Shown here: piece after piece, positions 17,431 to 25,758 of the stretch | How the letters are laid out: every line of letters begins with the position of its first letter | Position numbering within the stretch: position 1 is the first letter of the stretch | Origin: Gammaproteobacteria bacterium | GTDB taxonomy: Bacteria; Pseudomonadota; Gammaproteobacteria; Pseudomonadales; Pseudohongiellaceae | Direction: 5' to 3' | DNA length: 64,000 nucleotides | Assembly (NCBI GenBank): GCA_012960305.1 | Contig: DUBM01000011.1 | Coordinates: 558,001-622,000 of the forward strand | The notes under the pieces: generated by a model | What the model was told of the DNA's origin: nothing | Seen by the model: the letters and a program-made list of their open reading frames with translations, nothing else | Database searches by the model: none | Made by a program: the position numbers and the translations under genes

Positions 17431-18591
17431 CTAGATTTCTCGCGCAATTAATAACTTCATTATTTCGTTGCTGCCACCGTAAATTTTTTGAATACGGCTG
17501 TCGGCATACATCTTGGCGATGGGATATTCCATCATAAAACCATAGCCGCCAAAAAATTGTAAACACTCATCTACAATTTCACACTGCTTTTGAGTAGTCC
17601 ACCACTTCGCCATAGCCGCAGATGCATTATCGAGTTTTCCTTCTGCCAGTTTCATTGCACAATCGTCGACGAATACTCTTGCAAGCTTTGCCTCGGTGTA
17701 GCGTTCTGCCAATCGAAATTGTGTGTTTTGGAAATCGAGAATTCTTTTCCCGAATGCTTTACGCTCTTTTACATACTCGGAGGTTAAGCGCAAAGCCGTT
17801 TCAATAGCAGAGCAAGCTCCCGCAGCTATAATGATGCGTTCCTGAGGAAGTTGCTCCATAAGTTGCACAAAACCCTTGCCCTCAGTCGTCCCAAGAAGAT
17901 TATCTGCAGGCACTTTTACATCATCAAAGAATATTTCTGCAGTGTCTTGGGCTTTCATACCCAGTTTTTCAAGATTAGCACCACGAGTAAAACCACCATC
18001 TCCTTCGACACTCTCAGTCTCGACCATTATGAGAGAAATTCCCTTTGAAGTTTCTGCAGGGTCAGTTTTCGCCACGAGACAAATCAAATTAGCAGTGCCA
18101 CCATTGGTCAAGAATGTTTTTTGACCGTTGACGACATAATTTTGCCCATCATTGATTGCTGTCGTCGCTACTGCTTGCAAATCTGAACCTGTTCCTGGCT
18201 CGGTCATAGCAATGGCGGAGACTATCTCGCCCGTGGCCATTTTTGGTAGCCATTTTAGTTTTTGCTCTTCCGTGCCATAGGAATTTATATAGTGGGCAAC
18301 AATGCCCGAGTGCACACTATTACCAAAGCCACTGATACGGGCATAGCCCAACTCTTCAACCAAGACCATCTCATGTTTGAAATTACCACCACCGCCGCCG
18401 TATTCCTCTGGAATCGAAGCACAAAGAATTCCTGCCTCCCCGGCCTTCAACCAGGCGTCTCGATCGATGAATCCTTGTTTTTCCCACTTTCCCACATAGG
18501 GAAGAAACTCTTTTGACAAGAATTTTTTTACCGCATCGCGCATGATATGCAGCTCTTCATCCATCCAGGGTGACTGGTAATTTTCAAACAT
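17431..18591 (-). CDS. Acyl-CoA dehydrogenase
   Basis: An FAD enzyme of 386 residues that introduces an alpha,beta double bond in an acyl-CoA. Signatures include IAMTEPGTGSDLQAV (about 127-141), VVNGQKTFLTNGGTANLI and the C-terminal FGGYGFMMEYPIAKMYADSRIQKIYGGSNEI. The glutamate of medium-chain enzymes in the IYEGT position is Gly here (KIYGGSNE). Glu251 in LPQERIIIAAG occupies the alternative catalytic position used by isovaleryl- and long-chain-type enzymes. This fits branched or long substrates but does not prove them. It lies on the minus strand downstream of thiolase and SDR genes, which suggests a joint operon. Confidence 0.92.
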   Translation of the reverse strand: MFENYQSPWMDEELHIMRDAVKKFLSKEFLPYVGKWEKQGFIDRDAWLKAGEAGILCASIPEEYGGGGGNFKHEMVLVEELGYARISGFGNSVHSGIVAHYINSYGTEEQKLKWLPKMATGEIVSAIAMTEPGTGSDLQAVATTAINDGQNYVVNGQKTFLTNGGTANLICLVAKTDPAETSKGISLIMVETESVEGDGGFTRGANLEKLGMKAQDTAEIFFDDVKVPADNLLGTTEGKGFVQLMEQLPQERIIIAAGACSAIETALRLTSEYVKERKAFGKRILDFQNTQFRLAERYTEAKLARVFVDDCAMKLAEGKLDNASAAMAKWWTTQKQCEIVDECLQFFGGYGFMMEYPIAKMYADSRIQKIYGGSNEIMKLLIAREI

Positions 18592-18674
18592 TGTTTGTCT
18601 ACTTTTTAGTTATGGGTCTCTCAATTAAGAGTCTCGCAGCTCTACCGCACGCAACGTTAGTGAAATGGAACTAC

Positions 18675-19862
18675 TTAGTCTTTCACTTCACTCATTCTCT
18701 CCACGATCATGGCATTGGCTGTACCGCCACCTTCACAAATAGCTATCAATCCGTAGCGAGCATCTCTTCGCTCTAATTCGTGTACGATAGTAGTCATTAA
18801 TTTCGCCCCGGTTCCTCCAAGAGGATGACCTAGAGCCTGAGCTCCGCCGTTTACATTCAACTTATCTAAATCGGCATTCAACGCTTTTGCCCAGGCCAGA
18901 GGTACAGAACCAAAAGCCTCATTAACCTCGTACAAATCTATGTCATCAATGCTTAGGCCAGCTTTTTCAAGGACCTTTTGGGTTGCGGGAATTGGGCCCT
19001 CCAACATAATCACCGGATCGGACCCCACTACAGCTAGAGAATGAATTTTTGCTCGTACTGGCAAATCATATTTTTTCACCGCACCTTCATTGGCAATCAT
19101 GATGGCTGCAGCTCCATCACTAATTTGACTCGCAGTGCCGGCAGTAATCACTCCACCTTCTCTTAATACATTTAGAGATTGCATGGCTTCCAATGTCGCT
19201 CCAGAGCGAATGCCTTCATCGACATCGTGAATATCAGTGCTGCCATCTTGAAGCTTAATATTTAGCGGTACGATCTCTTGTTTGAAATACCCGTTCTCAG
19301 TTGCTTCAGTGGCACGTTGATGGCTAAGCAAGCCAAATGAATCCAAATCGTCTCTACTAATGTTATATTTTTCTGCCAATAATTCAGCACCATCAAATTG
19401 GCTAAACTGAATTCCTGGATATTGAGCTTCCAATCGTTCACCCTTTGGGACGCCACGACCATTGGCCAGGCCGTCTTTAATATTGGATCCAATTTCGACA
19501 GTGCTCATGGCTTCAACTCCACCAGAAATAATCACATCTTGGGTGCCCGACATTACCGCTTGAGCGCCAAATTGAATCGCTTGCAAAGATGAACCACACT
19601 GACGATCTACTGTAGTGCCGGGTACCTCTAGGTCAAGTTTCGAAGACATTGAAACGTTGCGCCCGAGATTCCCTGCTTGGGAGCCGATCTGCATAACAAC
19701 GCCAAAGATCACATCATCAACAGCATTAGTTGGAATGCCAGTTCTATCAACTAATTCGTCGATAACAATTGCACCCATATCAACAGGATGTATTTCACAT
19801 AATCTGCCTTTCTTTCTTCCAGTTGCTGTTCGTACTGCACCTACAATATATGCATCAGCCAT
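18675..19862 (-). CDS. Thiolase (acetyl-CoA C-acyltransferase)
   Basis: A 395-residue thiolase that cleaves 3-ketoacyl-CoA with CoA, or runs in the reverse direction. The nucleophile is Cys89 in TTVDRQCGSSLQAI, His346 is in GGAQALGHPLGGTGAK, and the second catalytic cysteine is Cys376 in AICEGGGTANAMI. The pattern NEAFGSVPLAWAK is also present. The CEGGG variant and GHPLGGTGAK wording fit the FadA-like group acting in degradation of unusual acids more than PhaA. It is flanked on the same strand by an HSD10-like SDR upstream and an acyl-CoA dehydrogenase downstream, so it is one step of a beta-oxidation unit. Confidence 0.92.
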   Translation of the reverse strand: MADAYIVGAVRTATGRKKGRLCEIHPVDMGAIVIDELVDRTGIPTNAVDDVIFGVVMQIGSQAGNLGRNVSMSSKLDLEVPGTTVDRQCGSSLQAIQFGAQAVMSGTQDVIISGGVEAMSTVEIGSNIKDGLANGRGVPKGERLEAQYPGIQFSQFDGAELLAEKYNISRDDLDSFGLLSHQRATEATENGYFKQEIVPLNIKLQDGSTDIHDVDEGIRSGATLEAMQSLNVLREGGVITAGTASQISDGAAAIMIANEGAVKKYDLPVRAKIHSLAVVGSDPVIMLEGPIPATQKVLEKAGLSIDDIDLYEVNEAFGSVPLAWAKALNADLDKLNVNGGAQALGHPLGGTGAKLMTTIVHELERRDARYGLIAICEGGGTANAMIVERMSEVKD

Positions 19863-19961
19863 TTTCTTGTTTTCCTTCTATCTTAAATCTAAATTAGGTG
19901 AATATTGTTACATACCTTGCCGCACTGTTTTTTAGTGCTCAGATATTCAATCTTCAAATTT

Positions 19962-20732
19962 CTAAATCGCAGGCATTCTTATCCCAGCATCAAGCCTTAT
20001 GGTTTCGCCATTGAGATAACCACAGGTCACAATATGTGCAGCTTCAACCGCAAATTCATCTGGATGTCCCAAGCGTTTTGGGAATTGAGTGATTGCGATT
20101 AAAGGCTCTTTAACCTCATCAGGCGCACGGGATAGCAATGGTGTCTCAAACACCCCTGGAGCAATAGTGTTAACTCGAATGCCACGTTTTCCCAAATCTC
20201 TAGCAATAGGTAAAGTCATTGCAACAATGCCACCTTTTGAGGCGGAATATCCAGCCTGGCCAGTTTGACCATCGAATGCGGCTATTGATGCCACGTTGAT
20301 TATTACGCCGCGCTCACCATCTTCTGTCACCGGTTCATTCAACTGCATCACTTCTGCACAGAGTCTAAGAACATTAAAAGTCCCTATGAGATTGACTCTG
20401 ACAATATGTTCGAACTTTTCCAGCGGCATTGGTCCATTCTTGCCGACAGTTCGTGCTGCACCACCAATACCTGCAGAGTTTACATTGATATGAACTGTGC
20501 CAAATTTTTCTTTGGTGGTGGCTATTGCACTGGCTACCGCGGACTCATCAGCAACATCGCCGGCCTGCCAAATCGACTGCGCGCCAAACTCTTTTGCCGC
20601 CTGTTCCAGTGATTCTGTATTTAAATCAAAGAGCATGACATTGGCACCTGCAGCGACAAAATTCCGTGCCGTTGCCAGTCCCAAACCGGAAGCTCCACCA
20701 GTTATAAAAGCTGTTTTATTCGCGAGATCCAT
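19962..20732 (-). CDS. 3-hydroxyacyl-CoA dehydrogenase of SDR type (HSD10-like)
   Basis: A 256-residue classical SDR. It carries TGGASGLGLA (residues 11-20), the DLN turn after beta-2 that favours NAD, NSAGIGGAARTVG, and the catalytic Ser149, Tyr162 and Lys166 (GYSASKGG). The insertion GKNGPMPLEKFEHIVRVNLIGTFNVLR and the ending YLNGETIRLDAGIRMP are those of type II 3-hydroxyacyl-CoA dehydrogenases (mammalian HSD17B10). The start at 20732 is chosen because MDLANKTAFITGG matches the family N-terminus. An upstream in-frame start at 20819 would add a 29-residue tail. The enzyme would oxidise 3-hydroxyacyl-CoA between hydration and thiolysis; no enoyl-CoA hydratase gene is visible here. Confidence 0.88.
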   Translation of the reverse strand: MDLANKTAFITGGASGLGLATARNFVAAGANVMLFDLNTESLEQAAKEFGAQSIWQAGDVADESAVASAIATTKEKFGTVHINVNSAGIGGAARTVGKNGPMPLEKFEHIVRVNLIGTFNVLRLCAEVMQLNEPVTEDGERGVIINVASIAAFDGQTGQAGYSASKGGIVAMTLPIARDLGKRGIRVNTIAPGVFETPLLSRAPDEVKEPLIAITQFPKRLGHPDEFAVEAAHIVTCGYLNGETIRLDAGIRMPAI

Positions 20733-20946
20733 TGTTACTTCAATCCAATTTGCTAAGTGATTTTGGGACGCGACAGGATAATCTATCCCTGTCAAAAGTG
20801 AAACTGGTATAAGCAGCATTAATATTGGTTACATGGATCACAAATCCTCAAGTTAACTGTTTATTGTTGATCATCGATCCCCTATCATTCGGCGTAATTT
20901 GGTAAATTATCGATTTCAAACTTCAGCTTTAAACAAAGGAATAAGG

Positions 20947-22074
20947 ATGGGACCACTTAAAGGAATTCGAGTAATTGAAATGGCAGGTATAGGACCTGGA
21001 CCTTTTTGCGCAATGATGCTTTCAGATATGGGAGCAGAAGTAATCAGAGTAGATCGACTCAACCAAAAAGGTACTGGTCATCGAGCCAATGTATTGGGTC
21101 GAGGCAGGCGGTCTTTGGCCTTGGATTTAAAGAACTCAGCAGCGGTTGAAACTGTGTTGAATCTCATCGAAAAAGCTGATGTTGTTATAGAAGGGTTTCG
21201 CCCTGGAGTAATGGAACGCTTAGGACTGGGACCAGATCTATGTTTGGCACGAAATCCTCGCTTGGTTTTCGGCCGGATGACTGGCTGGGGGCAAGATGGC
21301 CCACTGGCCAAGGCTGCCGGTCATGACATTAATTATATTTCCATAGCCGGTGCTCTCGGAGCCATGGGCTACTCAGACCGGCCTCCGGCGCCACCATTGA
21401 ATCTAGTGGGTGATTTTGGTGGCGGGGCAATGTATCTATTAGCCGGGGTTCTAGCGGCGCTTGTAGAACGTAGTAGCTCAGGAAAAGGGCAAGTGATAGA
21501 TGCTGCCATGACAGATGGCACTGCCAGTCTTCTGAGCGGATTTTTTGGACTGATGGCCATGGATATGTGGACAACAGATAGAAGTAGCAACAAACTTGAT
21601 GGTGGCGCACATTACTACGGAAGTTATGAGTGCAGTGACGGCAAATATATTTCTATCGGATCAATTGAGCCACAATTCTATGCGCTTCTCTTGGAGAAAG
21701 CAGAAATCACCGATCCGCTGTTTCAAGCACAGCAAGATCAGCAAGCTTGGCCGACATTGAAAGAAAAACTCGCAGAATTGTTCATACAGAGAACTCGTGA
21801 GCAGTGGTGTGTGGTTATGGAAGGGACGGATATTTGTTTTGCTCCGGTATTAGACCTTGGCGAAGCACCTAACCATCCTCATAATAAGGCTCGAAATACT
21901 TATGTGGAGTTCGAGGGGGTTTTACAGCCCTCCCCTGCTCCGCGATTTAGTCGAACTCACAGCGAGATTCAGTCGGCGGCCTCATTGGCCGGAGAACATT
22001 CAGAAGAAATATTGTCGGACTGGGGTTATTCAGATGCGGATATCCAAGAACTAAAGAATGCCAACGCTATTTAA
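20947..22074 (+). CDS. Alpha-methylacyl-CoA racemase (CaiB/BaiF family)
   Basis: A family III CoA-transferase-fold protein of 375 residues from ATG 20947, which has AAAGGAATAAGG upstream. The residues His126 (KAAGHDINYISIAGALGAMG), Asp156 (NLVGDFGGGAMYL) and Glu241 (GSIEPQFYAL) fall at exactly the numbers reported for the mycobacterial racemase MCR, so racemase rather than CoA-transferase activity is likely. It inverts the 2-methyl centre of a branched acyl-CoA so that an S-specific acyl-CoA dehydrogenase can act. It is divergent from the SDR-thiolase-dehydrogenase unit, and it is the strongest hint that the pathway handles methyl-branched chains such as isoprenoid or sterol side chains. Confidence 0.92.
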   Translation: MGPLKGIRVIEMAGIGPGPFCAMMLSDMGAEVIRVDRLNQKGTGHRANVLGRGRRSLALDLKNSAAVETVLNLIEKADVVIEGFRPGVMERLGLGPDLCLARNPRLVFGRMTGWGQDGPLAKAAGHDINYISIAGALGAMGYSDRPPAPPLNLVGDFGGGAMYLLAGVLAALVERSSSGKGQVIDAAMTDGTASLLSGFFGLMAMDMWTTDRSSNKLDGGAHYYGSYECSDGKYISIGSIEPQFYALLLEKAEITDPLFQAQQDQQAWPTLKEKLAELFIQRTREQWCVVMEGTDICFAPVLDLGEAPNHPHNKARNTYVEFEGVLQPSPAPRFSRTHSEIQSAASLAGEHSEEILSDWGYSDADIQELKNANAI

Positions 22075-22473
22075 TCACTAGTTATAGAAAATCAACCTCT
22101 AACAATCTCTGTCGCACTGGTATCTTCTGCGCCCACAATAGCCCTATGTTCCAACTGCGCGAGCAGCAAGCACATAACTAGTTTGTTGAGCCTCGCAATT
22201 ATGGGCAAAACTTCCTGTGAATTTTCTGATAAAGCCTCTAGCGACATGCCCCCTGTATTGCCCTTGGTGGACAGAATAAACTGGCGGCCTATCGAGAAAA
22301 TCATATAACTTATCAATTAGCGTTGGAATTAACGAAGCTTGGTGATAGATTGACAACTTTTTACGATAAGCAGAATTATCTCAAAGCAGATTTCCTTGTC
22401 ATAGAAGTAAATCTGAAGAATAATTTCAACTACATTACCCTCGGCTCAATTATTATTTTAAGAGGCATTACAC
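22075..22473. other. Intergenic, no gene supported
   Basis: About 400 bases between the racemase and a small lipoprotein gene. Two overlapping minus-strand open frames of 70-74 codons exist at 22092-22356, but neither shows a signal peptide, a recognisable motif or a ribosome site. They also compete in different frames, so I treat them as chance or as unrecognisable remnants. AGAGGC just before 22474 serves the lipoprotein. Confidence 0.35.
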
Positions 22474-22773
22474 ATGAAAGATATTGGTCTAGTGATAGGA
22501 TTGCTAAGCCTTTTAACGGCTTGCGAAGCGTCATACGATGCAAACGATGGAATTGATCGTATCCGCACCCAACAGGATGTGGACGCCTATAATGCGACTG
22601 TAAGTGCCGCCGATGACAAGCTAGTGTGCTCCAGAGAATCGGTCATTGGCTCAAATATTCGCCAATTTGTGTGTCTAACTGCGCGCCAGAGAGAACAGCA
22701 GAGAATTGAGATACAGGCCGGCTTGCGTGATGTTCTCAATTCCCCTGGCGGGCTTGGCGGGGTTGGACAATGA
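22474..22773 (+). CDS. Small lipoprotein of unknown function
   Basis: A 99-residue protein. The N-terminus MKDIGLVIGLLSLLTACEAS is a lipoprotein signal with lipobox LTAC, so Cys17 would be lipidated. The mature part has a conserved-looking pair in KLVCSRESVIGSNIRQFVCLTARQRE (Cys52 and Cys70), a pattern seen in many small gammaproteobacterial proteins of unknown role, where it reads roughly VCrrE..GSri...C.T..qre. The C-terminus is Gly-rich (SPGGLGGVGQ). The gene is preceded by AGAGGC at a normal distance, and neighbours give no hint about its function. Confidence 0.75.
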   Translation: MKDIGLVIGLLSLLTACEASYDANDGIDRIRTQQDVDAYNATVSAADDKLVCSRESVIGSNIRQFVCLTARQREQQRIEIQAGLRDVLNSPGGLGGVGQ

Positions 22774-23059
22774 TCTAATTGAGAATATTCTGACACTAAA
22801 ATCTTTGAAGGGAATGGTGAATCAGTCTTTCCCATATATCTTGAGCTTGTTACGTTCCTTAATTCTTAGCCTGTATTCCCACTCAGTGCAGCAATACTTC
22901 TTTGAACTGGGAATCTCTCAAGCTGAAATTGTTGGGTCATCTACAATATACGAACCGCGCACAATGACTTTAAGCTAGGTAATACAAGCCCTCTAGTGGT
23001 TTTGCGGCCTCTTGACGCTTGAGTTGATTCTGTGCAGCTGAATTTAATCCTGGCTTGCG

Positions 23060-23065
23060 TATAAT
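23060..23065 (+). promoter_or_regulatory. Consensus -10 element (TATAAT)
   Basis: TATAAT with a TG four bases upstream lies 30 bases before the ABM-domain gene start, in a stretch (22774-23094) that otherwise shows no gene. No good -35 hexamer sits at 17 bases, so it may depend on the near-extended -10. The rest of that intergenic stretch contains only a weak overlapping frame. Confidence 0.35.
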
Positions 23066-23094
23066 GCGTAACTAGGCTCGAGAGAATTAATCTA

Positions 23095-23442
23095 ATGATA
23101 ATGGTTCAAAGTACATTTCAGCTCCTACCGGATAGCCGGGAAGAAGCATTACAGTTGATGAAGAATATGGTTCGCCTTTGTCGGCAGGAACATGGCTGCC
23201 TAAGTTATGAGTACTTTGAAGGTGTCACTGAAACCAATCAAGTGATCTTGCTACAAGAATGGAAAGATGCTGATTGTTTGCAAGAGCACTATCAGACAGA
23301 CCACATGGAAGATTTCATCGGCAAATTGGGAAATTTCTTAGAAAGCCCTATTACAACTCGCAGCTACATGTCGCAAGAAGATGGCCATATTTCAACACAG
23401 ACAAGTGATGAAACAGCCAAACCTGAGCAAACAATTCACTAG
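23095..23442 (+). CDS. Antibiotic biosynthesis monooxygenase (ABM) domain protein
   Basis: A 115-residue protein with one ferredoxin-like ABM domain. The pattern MVQSTFQLLPDSREEALQLMKNMVRLCRQEHGCLSYEYFEGVTE, then VILLQEWKDADCLQEHYQTDHMEDFI, matches the small family that includes YgiN quinol monooxygenase. The conserved HxxTxH-like region is QTDHMEDF. The last about 25 residues are polar and probably disordered. Members oxidise quinols or bind haem degradation products, but many have no known reaction, so only the fold is claimed. It is a monocistronic gene converging on the next gene, with no visible terminator between them. Confidence 0.85.
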   Translation: MIMVQSTFQLLPDSREEALQLMKNMVRLCRQEHGCLSYEYFEGVTETNQVILLQEWKDADCLQEHYQTDHMEDFIGKLGNFLESPITTRSYMSQEDGHISTQTSDETAKPEQTIH

Positions 23443-23521
23443 TATCTCCGTTCTATTTATTTGCTTTATCTATTTTCACAACCTTACTCTTTAGCCTTTC
23501 TCTACGTCAAGCGTGATCACA

Positions 23522-24022
23522 CTATTGCCCGGACTCATATTCTTTTATTCCAGCAGTGATGCTTGGTGCCAGGGCGTTGGGAATAGGGAATGTAAGAGCG
23601 TATTGAGAGATCTTCCAGCCCTGCTCGGTTTTGATAAGAATCCCTGTTCCCCGACTTGTACCATAGCTAGCGCTTTGTAATATTTCATCAAACCAGGCGC
23701 TGCCGCCATCTGGAGTGAAATTTACATTTCTGATTTCTGGCAGATAGTCCCAGCCGTTACTCCGGCTAGCATACGCCCGAAATTCTGCCTTCGTCCACCT
23801 CTCTCCAGCATCACTTCCAAGGAAAACACCATCGTCACTCATTAACTGAAAATAGCTCTCCCAATTAGCTTCCGCAGCAGCGACATGATAGGCATCCAGA
23901 ATATTGTTCACAGCGGTTAGATCCTCAGCACTCTGAGCAGCCACTTGAGAATTGATAAGGAGCGGTAAAAAAAAACTAGCAAAAACGGAATGGAACATAA
24001 AATAATTTGGGGTGTGTTTCAT
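23522..24022 (-). CDS. Exported SnoaL/NTF2-like (DUF4440-type) protein
   Basis: A 166-residue protein with a signal peptide (FMFHSVFASFFLPLLINSQVAAQ) followed by one cone-shaped NTF2-like domain. The landmarks are LTAVNNILDAYHVAAAEANWESYFQLMSDDGVFLGSDAGERW, the usual DUF4440 opening, then FTPDGGSAWFDEIL and GTGILIKTEQGWKISQYALTFPIPN at the end. These domains bind small ligands in a pocket. Exported members are of unknown function in most bacteria. The gene lies alone between a converging ABM gene and the symporter gene. Confidence 0.85.
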   Translation of the reverse strand: MKHTPNYFMFHSVFASFFLPLLINSQVAAQSAEDLTAVNNILDAYHVAAAEANWESYFQLMSDDGVFLGSDAGERWTKAEFRAYASRSNGWDYLPEIRNVNFTPDGGSAWFDEILQSASYGTSRGTGILIKTEQGWKISQYALTFPIPNALAPSITAGIKEYESGQ

Positions 24023-24117
24023 GGTAGATGTAATTCCTTAACATTTCTTGGAATGGCTCAGGGAGAAAGGGACTCTAGGAGTCAATGCTCGACAAACAGA
24101 TTGTTCGATAACTAACT

Positions 24118-25536
24118 TTAATGTGTTGCGCCTTCTACTAATTCATCAACATCTCTTTCCTCGAATTCTCCAGCATTAAGTCGCGCAAAATAATCACGGG
24201 CAACATCTCGAACTTTAGGAGCTAAAAGTAAAGTAGAGATCATCGTTGGTATAGCCATGGTTGCATAGACCCCGTCGAAAAGGCTGATGATTGCATCCAT
24301 AGATGCTACTGCCCCGACAGTTATAAGCGCCATGTATCCCCACATATAATATTTCTGTTTTGCGGAACCAAAGAGAAAACCCATGCATTTGCTTCCATAA
24401 TACCAATAGGTAAGAACTGTAGTAGTGCTAAGTACAAAAACCATTACTAAAACTAAATAGGCTCCAAAGCCAGGAAACACTTGCTCATATGCCTGAGAAG
24501 TCAATGTCACCCCTACCGCATCGCCCTGCCAAACACCAGTAACCAGCAAAGCTAACGCAGTACAGGTACAAACAATCAAGGTATCAATTATCGGCCCAAC
24601 CATTGCCACTAATCCCTCACGGGCTGGCTCATTGGTCTTCGCTGCCCCGTGGGCAAGAGATTCAGTACCTATACCTGCTTCGTTTGAAAACACACCTCGC
24701 TGCACACCGATTAGAATCACAGCACCCAAAACACCACCAGAGACTGCGTTTCCAGTAAATGCATCAGCAAATATGAGTATAAACATCGCGGGAATTTCAC
24801 TAATATTCATCACTAACAAAGTGCCTGTAATAACAAAGTAAAACAACACCATAGCTGGTACCAGCTTACTCGCTACTGCAGATACACGTTTGATTTTTCC
24901 TACAGCGACAGAAAATAGAACAATTGACAATATGAGGCCAGTGACAAAATCAAAATTGAAATGCGCCTCTGCCGTTGCCAATCCAAATGGTATTGCCACA
25001 AGATCACGTAGAAGCTGAACGAGTTGATTAATCTGAAAGACCGGCAAAGTCCCAATCATTCCCGCTATAGCAAACATCCACGCGAGCGGAAGCCATTTTC
25101 TGCCGAGGCCTTCGCGAATGACATACATCGGGCCTCCCTGCAATACTCCGCCATCGTCCTCACCACGATACATAATTGCAAGAGATGCCGTGTAAAATTT
25201 CGTAGAGATACCCACAAGGGCAGTAACCCACATCCAGAAAACCGCTCCTGGCCCTCCGATCGTTATCGCCACTGCTACGCCCGTAATATTCCCAAGACCA
25301 ATTGTCCCGGCCAGTGCGGTCGCTAGCGCCGCATAGTGAGAAATATCACCTTCAGCATCGTTGGATTGTTGAGCATACTTTCCGCGCAATAAATCGAAGC
25401 TATGCCCGATATAACGAAAATGCATTAACCGAGAATGAACCATGAAGAACATGCCGCCTCCTACCAACAAGACAACTAGAGGTGGCCCCCACATAAAATT
25501 TGCAAAGGCTGCTAACACGCTTTCGATTTGAATCAT
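24118..25536 (-). CDS. Alanine/glycine:cation symporter (AgcS family)
   Basis: A 472-residue inner-membrane protein with about ten to eleven hydrophobic helices. It carries the family signature region LGNITGVAVAITIGGPGAVFWMWVTALVG (about residues 78-107) and, further on, GGPMYVIREGLGRKWLP, RGVFSNEAGIGTESLAHGAAKTNEP and the late helix VLTYWYYGSKCMGFLFG. AgcS transporters import alanine or glycine with sodium. Its wording matches the AlsT/DagA group. The last 25 residues are acidic and cytoplasmic. It is likely monocistronic, with a 222-base upstream region before the S9 peptidase stop. Confidence 0.93.
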   Translation of the reverse strand: MIQIESVLAAFANFMWGPPLVVLLVGGGMFFMVHSRLMHFRYIGHSFDLLRGKYAQQSNDAEGDISHYAALATALAGTIGLGNITGVAVAITIGGPGAVFWMWVTALVGISTKFYTASLAIMYRGEDDGGVLQGGPMYVIREGLGRKWLPLAWMFAIAGMIGTLPVFQINQLVQLLRDLVAIPFGLATAEAHFNFDFVTGLILSIVLFSVAVGKIKRVSAVASKLVPAMVLFYFVITGTLLVMNISEIPAMFILIFADAFTGNAVSGGVLGAVILIGVQRGVFSNEAGIGTESLAHGAAKTNEPAREGLVAMVGPIIDTLIVCTCTALALLVTGVWQGDAVGVTLTSQAYEQVFPGFGAYLVLVMVFVLSTTTVLTYWYYGSKCMGFLFGSAKQKYYMWGYMALITVGAVASMDAIISLFDGVYATMAIPTMISTLLLAPKVRDVARDYFARLNAGEFEERDVDELVEGATH

Positions 25537-25758
25537 AGTTTCACTCTATTCCTCTGAAAATGAGAATGATGCGGTTGTTCTACTCATAATTTTTCTCTTT
25601 ACGCTTGTCTCGCGCGTCTCCATAGATAGTTCAGAGTTTGATTCTACGAATTCATTCTATATTGATTATTCAGTACTAATAACTCAGCCTATATTCATGC
25701 TTACAAAGCCATAGAGTGAGATGACAAGTCTAAAACTATGGACGAAGCTGGTAAATAA

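Noticed and set aside
22092-22356. Two overlapping minus-strand frames of 70-74 codons
   Set aside because: They compete in different frames, have no ribosome sites and no recognised motifs.
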